Source: Peromyscus leucopus
Taxonomy: Eukaryota; Chordata; Mammalia; Rodentia; Cricetidae
Assembly (NCBI RefSeq): GCF_004664715.2
Contig: NC_051063.1
Coordinates: 71,782,518-71,846,517 of the forward strand
Length of the DNA stretch: 64,000 nucleotides
Reading direction: 5' to 3'
Under the pieces are notes generated by a model. It saw nothing but the letters and a program-made list of their open reading frames with translations, did not search any database and was not told where the DNA came from. This document shows, one piece after another, positions 12,055 to 22,547 of this stretch. The translations under genes were made by a program, and so were the position numbers. Each line of letters opens with the position of its first letter. Within the stretch, counting starts at the first letter, position 1.

Positions 12055-12150
12055 TCTGAGCCTCGATTTCCTCATCTGCAGCACAGCACTTGTGGCTTTG
12101 TTGTGAGGACTGTGATGGAACGCCTGTGATGATTGGCACAAGAGAGCACA
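12055..12150 (+). mobile_element. MIR ancient SINE fragment
   Basis: cctcgatttcctcatctgca followed by a ggctttgttgtgaggac segment matches the conserved 3' half of MIR in forward orientation. Confidence 0.55.
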
Positions 12151-12665
12151 CCACAGAAGTAGTTGCAAAGAGGACTGCGACCTCAGCTGAAGATACTGTT
12201 CCTCAAAAGAGGGACCACAGCGGCTTCCTCTGGGGGGCGGGTATAAGTGACAGAGTTGCCCATGGAGCCAGAGTAGAGGCCTGGAGAAGGAGATGGGTGA
12301 TCAGCAGTCCGCAGCCCAGGTTGTCCAGGACCCACCCTCTGGCTGCCTGAGCCTGTGAGGTACACAGCCTGCTTTCTGTCCCAGGTAGCACAGGGCTTGG
12401 AGGAAGTGCCAGTCTGTGTTTACAGGTTGACTCTTCTGGAAGCCCTATCCGAGCCTCACTGGCTGCCCACTGGCTCGCACTTCTCCAGAACAGCGCTGAA
12501 GTCCCGCCCCTCAGATAGAGGCAATGCAGGGGTAGCCTCTTAGATGCTGGAGACGCCTGTGCACTCTGCTTCTCCAGCTCCACGCCCCTCGTCTGCCTGC
12601 TGCTCAGCTTTCCTTGATTCAGGAGAGCCGTGCCCCGTGGGACATGTGCCACCAGGGCTTTCATT

Positions 12666-12790
12666 CACCTCAAGGGGCTTCAGGGGCTTGTTCCCATAGA
12701 TTTTCATTGAGCATTTAGCATGTTCTAGGTACTTAATGCTGGGCAGAATGAAAGGGACCCTGTCCTAACCCAAAAGGAACTTTATGTCTA
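12666..12790 (+). repeat. ancient mammalian interspersed repeat, family unclear
   Basis: Wording such as tcattgagcatttagcatgt, taggtacttaatgctgggca and aaggaactttatgtctaatg resembles an old repeat shared across mammals. I cannot name the family with confidence. Confidence 0.35.
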
Positions 12791-14345
12791 ATGGAGGGGC
12801 AAGAGCCATAGACAGTATGCTATCCATGTGCCAAGATTGGGGAGGCCAGTAGAGCCATTGAGTGGTAGAATCCATTTTCCCGTTCCTTGATCTCTTCTTC
12901 TGGCAAAGCATAGCTCCTGTAGGTAGGAGGTGCTCCCACCTTCTGTCCATTCCAGCAGCTGCTGAGCCAGGGATCTCAGCAGTCAGAGGCCTCCCTACTT
13001 CCCCGTGAGTTGGAGCAGGTGGCTCCCATCAGCTCTCCAGCCCATTGATTCCATGAATGGAGAAGTTTGTGGTCTGGCCTGGTTCGGTCACTGTGGCACA
13101 CTGGGAGTGTACCCCAGGCAGGGAGATCTCATCTTGGGTGTGCCCACTTTTCAGTAGCAGGGAAGAGAACACCCTGAGGGGCTGGCCAGACTTTTCAAGA
13201 GGGTTTTTGGCCCTTCCAGGGCTGGACAGTCCTGAGCAAAGATAAAATGTCAATTGTCATAATCACCACCCCAGCCCGGGCTCCTGAAGACAAACCTCTG
13301 TGACTCAGGATTTTCTCTCCTAACCCCATTCCAGGGTCCTAGCTGGGAACCAGTGTGGGGGGCTTCCTAGGTGCCCTGAAGAAAAGCCAGTAAGAGCACC
13401 AGGGCTCGGAGAGCAGCACTGGGTTACTGCTTCTTGTGGGTGGCTGAACTGCCTCGGTGCCAACTTCGAGTCCAGCATAGTAGAATCAAGTGCTCTTAAC
13501 AATGGATGGGCTGTTTCATTTTTTAAAGTACTCCATTCTTGCAATTGTGGACTGGATACCAGACCCTTCCCAACCCTTGTGCCCCACCTCGATTTGGGAA
13601 CTTGATACAAAGTATTTTTACACTTTCTAAAGTGAGTTAGAGAACAAATCTGGGTTAGGTGTGGACAGGAGACACAAGACAAAACAGAACCCAGCCCTGT
13701 GCCCGTGCTTTGCCCCCAGCTGAAGGCTCCTTCTTAGGTGCCAGGCCAGCTCCTTCTGGCAGACGTCGGGGGCTTTTCTCACCCTCAGATCTTCCCCACC
13801 CACCTCTGTGCTGAGGCAGGATTTCCCATGCAGGCGGCTCTCTCTCGCGGGAGAGGCATCTACTCAAGACGAGTTGAGTGGCAGCTCCCGGCCTGCCATC
13901 TGGACTGTTCCTTACCCCTACTTCTGGTGGGTTCAGGAAGTGTGGGAGGGGTGTCCTGGATTCTGTGAAGCAGGGGCTGCATGGGAAGTCTTAGCCTGCG
14001 CCTGGGACCCTCTGGGAGATGTGACTTCATGCTTGCTTGGGGTCACAGGTGTGCCAGCTTCTCTTCTCTTTTCTTTGTTTCTTTTTTCTTTTTATATAAA
14101 ACAGGGCAAGTGGGGTGAGTGCAGACCCCATTCATTACCGTTGGCTAATCGCAGCCGCTGACTAAGCCCTGTTTTCGTCAGGATAGTAGACACCACACAT
14201 TCCATCTTTCTTACCACTCAGGCCAGGAGATTAGAAATCACATAAAATGTGAGAAAGCGAAGGCAACACCAATTATTCCCAAAAGGTCACTAGGAAGAAT
14301 CTTGTAAATACAGGTCAGTGGACAAAGAACAAAACAATTCATATG

Positions 14346-14348
<3 letters not shown>

Positions 14349-14386
<38 letters not shown>
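14349..14386 (+). repeat. (A)38 homopolymer
   Basis: About 38 consecutive A. The upstream 200 bases do not resemble a SINE I know, so it is either a retroposon tail on a diverged body or an expanded A run. Confidence 0.9.
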
Positions 14387-14388
<2 letters not shown>

Positions 14389-14399
14389 ATGAAAACCCA

Positions 14400-14640
14400 T
14401 AATTACTTCAGGAGTTATGGTAATAAATTATTTATTAATGTAAATTATTTCAGAGGCAAGGAACATAGAGGAAACTTGAGCAGAAGGATCATACATTATG
14501 TATAAAAAGGAATTGTAAAAACATTATAGCGGCCCAACTTGTGCCGCTCTGGTTCAGGTTTGTCAGCATTTTAATTATATCCCTTACTTTCAGTGTTTAA
14601 TTACTCGCCTGTTAACGGCTACTCTGTACATAGAAAGGTT
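14400..14640. promoter_or_regulatory. AT-rich unique block, candidate conserved non-coding element
   Basis: Repeat-free sequence with several AATTA/TAATTA cores (attacttcaggagttatggt, attttaattatat, gtttaattactcg). It could be an intronic enhancer of FAM53B. Inference from composition only. Confidence 0.25.
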
Positions 14641-15688
14641 GTTCCCCGAGGCGCTCTCTGAATGGAGTTCCTAGGGGAACCAGTGGTCTGTGTTGAGCTG
14701 CGTAGGGCTGAAGAGATTTCATGTTGAGATTCAGTAGCCTTAGGTCTCTTAACTCAGCCCCAGTTGGTCACTGAAAGTGGTCCATGATTGTACCTGTATA
14801 GAGAAACTGGAATTCAGGGCTAGACAGTTTCCTTTGCAGTTGAATGACCAAAACAAAATGAAAAACACCATAACAATACCAGAGCCACTCAGCCTAGGAT
14901 TTTGTGCCATTTTGAATCTGATCCTTGAGCCAGGGCCTCCTAGAAGAAACTGCTTGCGAACTAATACAGGCTAGCATACAATTTGTTTCCAGTGAAAAAA
15001 AGGACATCCGCATACAAGTACATATGTCTGTTTAAAAACCGAACTCTTTACATTTTAGATGTATCTTTGTTGTGGTTACATATGTATGTGATTTTGAAAG
15101 CCATACAGAGTGCCTTCAGTTCTTCCATGTACCTTTTATTGGTTCCAGACAGTGTGTGTAGGATAAAGCACAGAGTGGAAGGAGATGGGATGGAGTTGGC
15201 CCGGGATAGCTGTTTGCAGTGAAGAGAGACTCCTGGGCTGCCCCCTCACGGAGGTGAGGGAGGGGGCCCGAGAATGGCTCCTGCACTGTCTTTGGGTGCT
15301 GGCCTCTTAGTGGGAAAGGGAGGGCGGTGGGTAAGTCAGGAACAGCCTGTCCTACTCGCAGGAGTATGGCTGTGAGACCGCAGAGCAGAGGTCTGGGTTC
15401 TGCTGTTTGCCAACTGGGTGTGCCCAGAGGACACATGGCACTCTTCTGAAGCCTAGTTTCACCAGTGTAGAGATTGCTGTGATGACCCAGGAGATAAACA
15501 GTTGCTTAGGGTACGTGTTCGTGTTCTCTCTCAGTTTCAGCCAGGACCCCATTTTGGTGGGTATTGCATCTATTGACAGTTCCCTCATCGGATACAAAGG
15601 CACCCAGCCTGTGTGCATAGTTTCGAGGACTGTCTATCCCACATGCTCTGTCTATACCGAAAACAGGACAGAATAAAAAAAAAAACAT

Positions 15689-15859
15689 GGGGCGGCGGTG
15701 GCGGCGCACGCCTTTAGTCTCAGCACTCAGGAGGTGGAGGCAGAGGCAGGCGGATCTCTGTGAGTTCCAGGCCAGCCTGGTCTTCAGAGCGAGATCCAGG
15801 ACAGGTACCAAAACTACACAGAGAAATCCTGTCTCGAAAAAACCAACAAAACAAAACAA
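15689..15859 (+). mobile_element. B1 SINE, full length
   Basis: Complete B1 order: head ggcggcgcacgcctttagtc, centre gttccaggccagcctggtct, 3' half aaactacacagagaaatcct, A-rich tail. It carries an odd expanded ggcggcggtggcggc head. It is moderately young. Confidence 0.92.
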
Positions 15860-16457
15860 GAATCAGAACCAAACTGGCCTTCCCACCCTTTGGAGTTTTG
15901 CTGCTATGGAGAATACTAGTTTCCCCACGTTTATATGTGCGCCTGGGAGCCTGGGGTGAAGTCGTCGGCCCCTGTCAGAGTTGAAAGGATTGTCAGGACT
16001 CCAGTCCACACCACCGTGTACACGTGAGGAAAGAGAGGCCTGTGCCTCCAGCTTTCAGCCTGTCTTAGTGGTCACACCAGGCCACATTTCCCCCATGACA
16101 GAGGCTTGCCAAAAGCCATGACAGCTGCCATTTGCAGCCCCTGCCCTACTGGAGAGGCAAAGGCCCTGGTAGCCATTCTGCACCCTGACCTTTGTTACTT
16201 CTTCAGAGCCCCACAGGTCAGCCTTCTTCCTGTTTCCCCGAGGAGGCCCAGTAGAATGTTACCTTCAGCCATCCTAACCCTTTGTCTGTGGGAGGTCCTT
16301 GTGAAATGAACTGGGTGTCTTGTTTCATTGTCCCTAAGACACAGCAGGGCCAGAGGCTAAAGCAGAGAAGCCCAGGAGCCTTTCTTCCTGACTCAGCTGC
16401 TAGTAAGTTTCCATTCCAGCGACAGAGGCCCTACACTTCATTAAAAGCAGATGAGAA

Positions 16458-16610
16458 AACCAGACATGATGACTGTAATCCCATCATCTGAGAGGCTCAG
16501 ACAGGAGGATTGTAGCAAGTTCAAATCTAGCCTGGGTAATATGGTGAGTTTCAAGGCAACCTGATCTATAGAGTGAGACTCTGTCTTTAAAAACAAGATA
16601 AACCAACCAA
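16458..16610 (+). mobile_element. old B1/PB1-type SINE
   Basis: Monomeric 7SL-like sequence: cagacatgatgactgtaatc, gaggctcagacaggaggatt, gtttcaaggcaacctgatct, gagtgagactctgtctttaa. Diverged from young B1. Confidence 0.75.
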
Positions 16611-19498
16611 CTACCCAGATGAGACCTTGTGGGGAAGCTCGGGTCATTGCTTAGCTTTTCCTTTAATGTTCTTATCCAAAGATCAGTTTAGCAAAGCTGC
16701 CTTCAGAAAGACATCAGTTCTTTAAAGAGTTGGTGAGCTTCTACTCAGAACAGACAGACCTTGCAGCCCTGCGGCCAGGTTAGCGCACCATGACCTGGGG
16801 AAAGCAGGGATACATGACCATACCTCACTGTCAGCATAAGTAGACAGGTATGAAGTTCAGGAATGAGTCAGCCACAGATCTGCCTTGGGGCTTGCTCCCT
16901 GGCCTCGAAGGCTGCAAGAATCGGGTCCCTTGGTTCTGTACGTAACTGCTTAAGCTATTCTAGAAACCACATTGGGTTATGGCCATGTCACTTTAAGAGA
17001 GTATCAAAAACAGCACCGAGATCACCAAGGCTGTAAAACTCCTCTATCTTTTGAACATAAGAAGTCTTATAGTCCCCCAAGAATATGGGCCCCAGGGAAT
17101 TTCCCAGTTTAAGTGCAGAAATGGAAACAAGAACATTTGAGGTCAAATGCTATTTGTGTTCCTTCAAGTGCTTTTTTTTCTTAAAGCTCAAAATCTGTGC
17201 ACCCAGCAGCCTCTGCTTTCTGGTCAGGGCAGCAGGACTGGGTTCTGTAAGTGTGATTTTGGGGTCTGTTTCCTTGTCTCAAAGGGTAGCTGGTCAGAAA
17301 CTTCAGTCCTTGAGCCTCAGCTTTGGAAGGGACTTTGGTCATGTGGTTCAGTTGTTGGAGAGCTGGGTCCAGGATGTATTTGTGTGTGTGTGGTTCACCC
17401 TCCCACCCATAGGCAGGGTGATATGTTGTATGCCCCACACGCATGCACTCACACACATCCTCACCATTGTGTAAATTTCACACTTGTAAGCGTGGGTGCA
17501 CTAGGAACACTGAGGAGGTTTTTAAGATCTTTCCAAAGGTTGATACAATAGCGATGGCAAAGTAGGCTGTGTGCTATTTGGGGTGGAAGCCCTGGGAGTT
17601 TCCACCTGGCCTGTGACTTTCTAAGGACTTGAAAAGCAAAGGGATTCTTTTTCATAGGTTTGCTGTCCTCTAATTGCCGAAAGCAGAAGCAGATCAAACC
17701 CACCAGCTTCAATCTTATGGATCACATTTGTAGTGACCAGGAGTCTACATCTCTACTCACCACCTCCCAGTTCCACCTTCATCCTCCCTTCATCATCCAG
17801 CAGGCAATCAAATGCTAGTACAGAAAATACTGGCTCCCTGTCCAGCCTGAGTCTGCAGACATTGGTACCAGGTACAGAAGAGCAGATCTCAAACACAAAC
17901 ATGTTTCTTGGTGCTGTCCTTTCAAAATCACACTGACAGCTGCCACTTCTGGGAGATTGCTCAGGGCACTTTTCCGGGCCCGTGTCGTCTTCTCTCAGCA
18001 GCTGAGAGAGATTAAGAAATGTGCAGAACTGAGATTCCAACCAAGGGCCAGTGGCTCCTCGGCACTCATGGCCTTTGTCACTTTGGAAAGCGTTCCAGTT
18101 GTTTATGCAGAGGTGATATTGACTGGCTGGGTGGGGGCACCCGCTATCTTCTTCTCCAAGCCCTTTGTGCTCTGTAGCGTTGGGGCTTCACTCCTAGGGC
18201 ACTCTGCCATGAAAAATCAGCTCTATTCCTGTTCTTTTGTCTGCTGACCTGACCCAACAAATTGCTTTCTGGACCCCGAGTGAAGGGTGGAAACACCAGA
18301 GCTAAACATAGCATTGATTGTTTTCCCTTTTTTGTGTTGTACGTTTCAAAGTGATAAAGCTAGAAATGATTGAATCTGTGCTGCAGACAGGACAAGGGGC
18401 CACATGGCTGCTGTTGATGCACACTAGCAGTGCTTTCCTTTCTCAAAACAGCTTTCACTCTACTCTGCCTAGCTGCCTGCCTGTTTCATAGGTAGCCAGT
18501 GCGTGGCTCCGAGTAGGTGGAGGGTTTGTGGCACAGCCAGATTGAACCTGCTTGTGTTAAGGACAGTGACAAGAAGTAACCAGTAAACACCCACTGCCTC
18601 ACTCCGTCACCTCCTTCTCCTTCATTCCCTCCCACTCTCTGCCGGGTCTGCTGTGTACCACACTCTGGAGGACCCCAGAGAGCACCCTGGGTTCTACTTC
18701 AGAGCTGGGAATCCAGCAGAATGAAAAGCAAGTGAAATCCCTCCGCAGATTGGATCGACCCCTTCTAGTTGATGGCTTTCTCTGCATTTGACTGAGACAC
18801 GTTCTGTCCCGTGTCCCGGGCTTCCAAGCACCAGCTGTGGTGCCATCCTGGTCTTTCACTCTTCTGTGGGTAGGCCCGCTGGTTCCTTCCTCAGCCTGCC
18901 ACACCCCTGAGCCTTGTGGTGTTTTCAGTGCCGTGGCCTCAAAGGGAAGTTGGTTCCAGCAACTTCCTGAAAACCCAGAAGAGAGAACCCAGTGGAAGAT
19001 GAGGGTTGGGCCCTGGTTCTAGAATGGGTCCTCTCCAGAGCTAAGGCAGAGCACAGCCCTGCGGCCCAGCAGCCACAGCTCTCACATGCTCGTTGTTGAT
19101 ACCGTTCCTCATAGGAGATGTTCAGACAAGAACACGACTAAGAAAGCATCAGCTAGCCAGCCACCTGACAAGCAGTCAGTAGCATTATGGTCTGTTTCTT
19201 TCTATGTCATGTGTAGCATGCTGTGTATTTTACTGTGTAGGAATCACAGGGCTTTATACACGGCTGCTTTAGCCATGTCTCGCTGGCATTTCCCACACTG
19301 CTGACCATTAGTCCTGGAAACTGCTACATGCTGTGTGTTATTCCCTCAGAATCTGTCTAACCAGCCACCTGCTGTAGAGCATTTTAATTATACCTACCAA
19401 TTTTCGGTCGTTTGTTGTCATTTTGATTTGGTTTCCACTTTTTTCTTAGGATTACTTTTCTCCTGTAATAAACAGCCATGACTCTGTCCGTGTTAATT

Positions 19499-19600
19499 TG
19501 TATGTCTTCTCATTCTATAGCTCAGGCTAACCTTGCGTTCAAGGTGATCCTCTTGTCTCTTGGGATTAGGCTGGACTTATATTACCATGCCCAGTATAGT
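19499..19600 (-). mobile_element. old B1 fragment, reverse
   Basis: tagctcaggctaaccttgcg ... cttgggattaggctgg ... accatgcccagtatag is the reverse complement of a diverged B1. Only part of the element remains. Confidence 0.55.
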
Positions 19601-19687
19601 TTATATTTCCTCTGTTTGGAATTCATTATTTTGGTTCACTGAACTAATGTCAAATTAAAACTATGTTTAAAGAATGGTAAACATTGA

Positions 19688-19925
19688 GTGGAGAGATGGC
19701 CCAGTGGATGAAACTCTTACTGTGCAAGCCTGATGACCTGAGTTCAGATCCAAAAACCTACAGAAAAGCCAGACACAGAAGAGCTCATGCCCGTGGTCCT
19801 AGTGGCCCCTAGCAGAAGATGGGGGACAGAGGCGGGGAATCTCTGGAAGATCACTGACTAGCTAGCCTGACATACTCATCAGTGAGCAAGAGATGCTGTC
19901 TCAAACAAGATGGGAGGACTAACCT
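19688..19925 (+). mobile_element. B4 (ID-B1 composite) SINE
   Basis: A tRNA/ID-like head (gtggagagatggcccagtgg ... gcctgatgacctgagttcag) leads into a B1-like second half (agccagacacagaagagctc ... gagcaagagatgctgtctca). The 3' end runs straight into the composite CA repeat. Confidence 0.85.
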
Positions 19926-19943
19926 GAGGTTGTCCTACTCTGG

Positions 19944-19984
<41 letters not shown>

Positions 19985-20002
19985 GAGGTTGTCCCACTCT
20001 GG

Positions 20003-20059
<57 letters not shown>

Positions 20060-20081
20060 GAGGTTGTCCCACTCTGGTTTA

Positions 20082-20130
<49 letters not shown>

Positions 20131-20400
20131 GCAATACAAATACCATGCAAACACACATACATATACACCACACAAACACATATGCACACACACCACATAC
20201 ACACACCATACAAACACACACATACACACACCACACATATACCATATACACACTCACTACAAATGCACACCACACACACACACACACACATCCCCCCATA
20301 TAAACACTACGTACACACAAAAACACCACACACACACACACACATCCCCCATACACACACCACATATAAACACACACATACACACCATACACACACTACA
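19921..20400 (+). repeat. composite CA-repeat array with a 26-base interspersed unit
   Basis: Three copies of an acctgaggttgtcc(t/c)actctggttta unit at about 19922, 19981 and 20056 alternate with long (CA)n runs, followed by 280 bases of degenerate CA/CATA repeats. Cysteine/valine- or threonine/histidine-only ORFs on both strands are translations of this array. Confidence 0.95.
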
Positions 20401-21240
20401 CTTGGGGAAGGGGAGAACATTTAAAAGGAATACTGGAAGGAAATATTTTCCATGGATACTGAAGACATACTTAAATAATATAAGCAGCTTGCAAAGACAC
20501 CCCCCCCTTTTTTTTGTAAAGTTCATATTTGAAAGTAACTTATCAAATTCACCTAGAGGAATAGGTATCAGAATTGCCTCCCTCAGGGTTGGGAGTTCTG
20601 AGTTGAGGTCTTTGGATGTTCAGCCACAGTCCTGCTTGGTTCCCGGCCGGCCAGCTAAACTTCCAAAAAGTCTTTTGTCTCTCTAGCTCCTGCTTATAGC
20701 TCTGGGCAGTCCTGTGTCCTTCATCCAGGCTGCAGCCCTTTAGGTCACCTGTCTTGTGACTTAGCAGGGTGTCTGAGAAGAAGAAACTTTGTATCTAGCC
20801 TTGGTTTGGCTTCGTTTGGTTATCGTCACCCCCTGACCTAGTGGACTAGGTGCTGTTTGGGTGACATTCAGTCCAGGGTGTATCACTGTGGCTTTTGAAA
20901 GAAGTGATCGCTGTAAGCCAGGTGTGATCATTGGTGGCTCGTATCTCACTCCATCACTTGGGAAGCTGAGGCAGGTTTGCCACAGGCTCACGGCCCTAGG
21001 CTCCAGAGTAGCGTCCTGCCTGGAAGAAATCGCAGCGTGATGCTATAGGGCTCTCCGTTCACTGTTCTTGGGCATCACCTTGGGAGAGAGCGGTCTTTTG
21101 AAACTGTACATCTTCCTAAAGTTCCCAGCCATGGCTACCGATTCTGTAGTGGAAAAACAATAATTTGTTCAAGTTCAGATGTGGAGGCATTCCACAGCTG
21201 GACCAGCCCATGGATTCATGCATTCAAACAAAGTTGAATA

Positions 21241-21348
21241 GCTTTTTTGTTTGTTTGGTTTGGTTTGGTTTTTTGAGACAAGGTTTCTCTGTGTAACCCT
21301 GGCTGTCCCTAGAACTCACTCTGTAGACCAGGCTGGCCTCAAACTAGC
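21241..21348 (-). mobile_element. B1 SINE 3' half, reverse
   Basis: A T-rich lead (gtttgtttggtttgg) then ttttttgagacaaggtttct, aactcactctgtagaccagg and ctggcctcaaact. This is the reverse complement of the B1 3' half, and the 5' half is missing. Confidence 0.88.
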
Positions 21349-21390
21349 ACTATCCCAGCCCCATTTTGACCTTGACCATCTGAAGTGGCC

Positions 21391-21450
21391 AAGACTTCAT
21401 GTTGATCGTGGTTTTCTGCCAAGACTTCATGTTGATCGTGGTTTTCTGCC
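21391..21450 (+). repeat. exact 30-bp tandem duplication
   Basis: aagacttcatgttgatcgtg plus gttttctgcc occurs twice back to back with no mismatch. It lies 318 bases upstream of coding exon C. Confidence 0.99.
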
Positions 21451-21768
21451 ATATGCTAACTTACACTGCTCCCCTGACTCTGCCTGCCACTGACCAGGGC
21501 AGGGCTCAGGACAAGCTACCATCCTGGGATGTTGGGAGGAAAGCTGGATCAGAAAGCCCAGGAGTGAGTCTGGATCCAAGGACTTGTTCTGCTTCCAACT
21601 CAGCATGTTGGGCTTCAGTATTCATCTATAAAGTTAGGTTGAACGGGCTGATTTATGAGAACCTTTCTGGTGCCAAAGTACTATATAGCAAACAGGCTGT
21701 TGGTAGAGGAACAGAGGGTGTTGGGAAGGCCTCTCAGATCCTGTTTTCTCTTTGTATTTATGCACCAG

Positions 21769-22547
21769 AAAATGACAGATGGCGAGACCTGGACAGAAAA
21801 TGCCCTCTTCAGATTGACCAGCCAAGCGCCAGCATCTGGGAGTGTCTGCCTGAGAAGTGTCAGGATGGCTCCCTGTGGCACCAGGAGGCGGTGACTGCCT
21901 GTGCAGTGACCAGCCTCATCAAAGACCTCAGCATCAGTGACCACAACGGGAACCCCTCCGCTCCCCCCAGCAAACGCCAGTGCCGGTCACTCTCCTTCTC
22001 TGATGAGATGTCCAGCTGCCGGACGTCATGGCGGCCCTTGGGGTCCAAAGTCTGGACTCCTGTGGAGAAGAGACGATGTTACAGCGGAGGCAGCGTCCAG
22101 CGCTACTCCAACGGCGTCAGCCCCATGCAGCGGAGCTCCAGCTTCAGCCTCCCTGCTCGGGCCAATGGGCTCTCCTCGCCTTGCCACCAGTCCGGCCTGC
22201 CCCAGCACCTTGAGGGACAGCCCTGCCAAGGAGCACCAGGCTCAGCGCCCTGTGGACAGGTGGGCGACGCCTGGAGCCCCGACCCACACCCGGCGGGAGG
22301 AGGCCGGCTGGACCTGCAGCGCTCCCTCTCCTGCTCACACGAGCAGTTTTCCTTCCCAGAATACTGTCCCCCTTCAGCCAGCAGCACACCTGCCTCAACG
22401 CCAGAGCTGGCCAGACGCTCCAGCGGGCTCGCCCGCAGCCGCTCCCAGCCGTGTGTCCTTAATGACAAGAAGATTGGCGTGAAACGGCGACGTCCTGACG
22501 AAGTGCAGGAGCAGAGGCCTTCTCTAGACCTTGCCAAGATGGCACAG
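21769..22547 (+). CDS. Fam53b: FAM53B coding exon C (residues 45-304), main body
   Basis: The largest coding exon, 779 bases. Acceptor: tttatgcaccag ending at 21768. Donor: CAG|GTAAGT at 22548. It encodes residues 45-304 of a protein of about 424 residues. The start ENDRWRDLDRKCPLQIDQPS and the blocks RSLSFSDE (117-124), TSWRPLGSKVW (131-141), RSSSFSLP (166-173), RSLSCSHEQFSF (229-240) and TPASTPELARRSSG are FAM53B-specific. A basic nuclear-localisation-type cluster, KKIGVKRRRPDE, is at 278-289. RSRSQP (267-272) fits the 14-3-3 mode 1 pattern. No membrane segment, signal peptide or enzyme fold is visible. The chain is Ser/Pro-rich and likely disordered. Family knowledge: FAM53 proteins act in the nucleus, bind SKI/SMAD-type or beta-catenin partners and affect proliferation. 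There is no frameshift or internal stop. If the donor is not used, the frame runs only six codons into the intron (VSAPMA, stop 22566-22568). The last exon lies outside the window. Confidence 0.97.
22467..22502 (+). other. Fam53b: nuclear localisation-type basic segment of FAM53B
   Basis: These codons encode KKIGVKRRRPDE (residues 278-289), a bipartite-like basic cluster. A nuclear signal here is consistent with the nuclear role described for FAM53B. The position is seen in the sequence. The function is inferred from family knowledge. Confidence 0.6.

Larger units (their letters stand above)
10469..21768 (+). other. Fam53b: FAM53B intron 2
   Basis: An 11.3-kb intron between consensus donor GTGAGT (10469) and acceptor cag (21768). 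It carries a GT array, MIR fragments, a 38-base A run, B1 and B4 SINEs, a composite CA repeat and a 30-bp duplication. No additional coding exon is supported. Unique AT-rich sequence at 14400-14640 may be regulatory. Confidence 0.9.

Noticed and set aside
19919..20392. 157-residue Cys/Val-rich minus-strand ORF and Thr/His ORFs on the plus strand
   Set aside because: Direct translations of the CA/GT array with no protein-like composition.
21399..21768. In-frame upstream extension of FAM53B exon C
   Set aside because: The open frame runs through a 30-bp duplication and intron. The acceptor at 21768 and the match to the known protein place the exon start at 21769.
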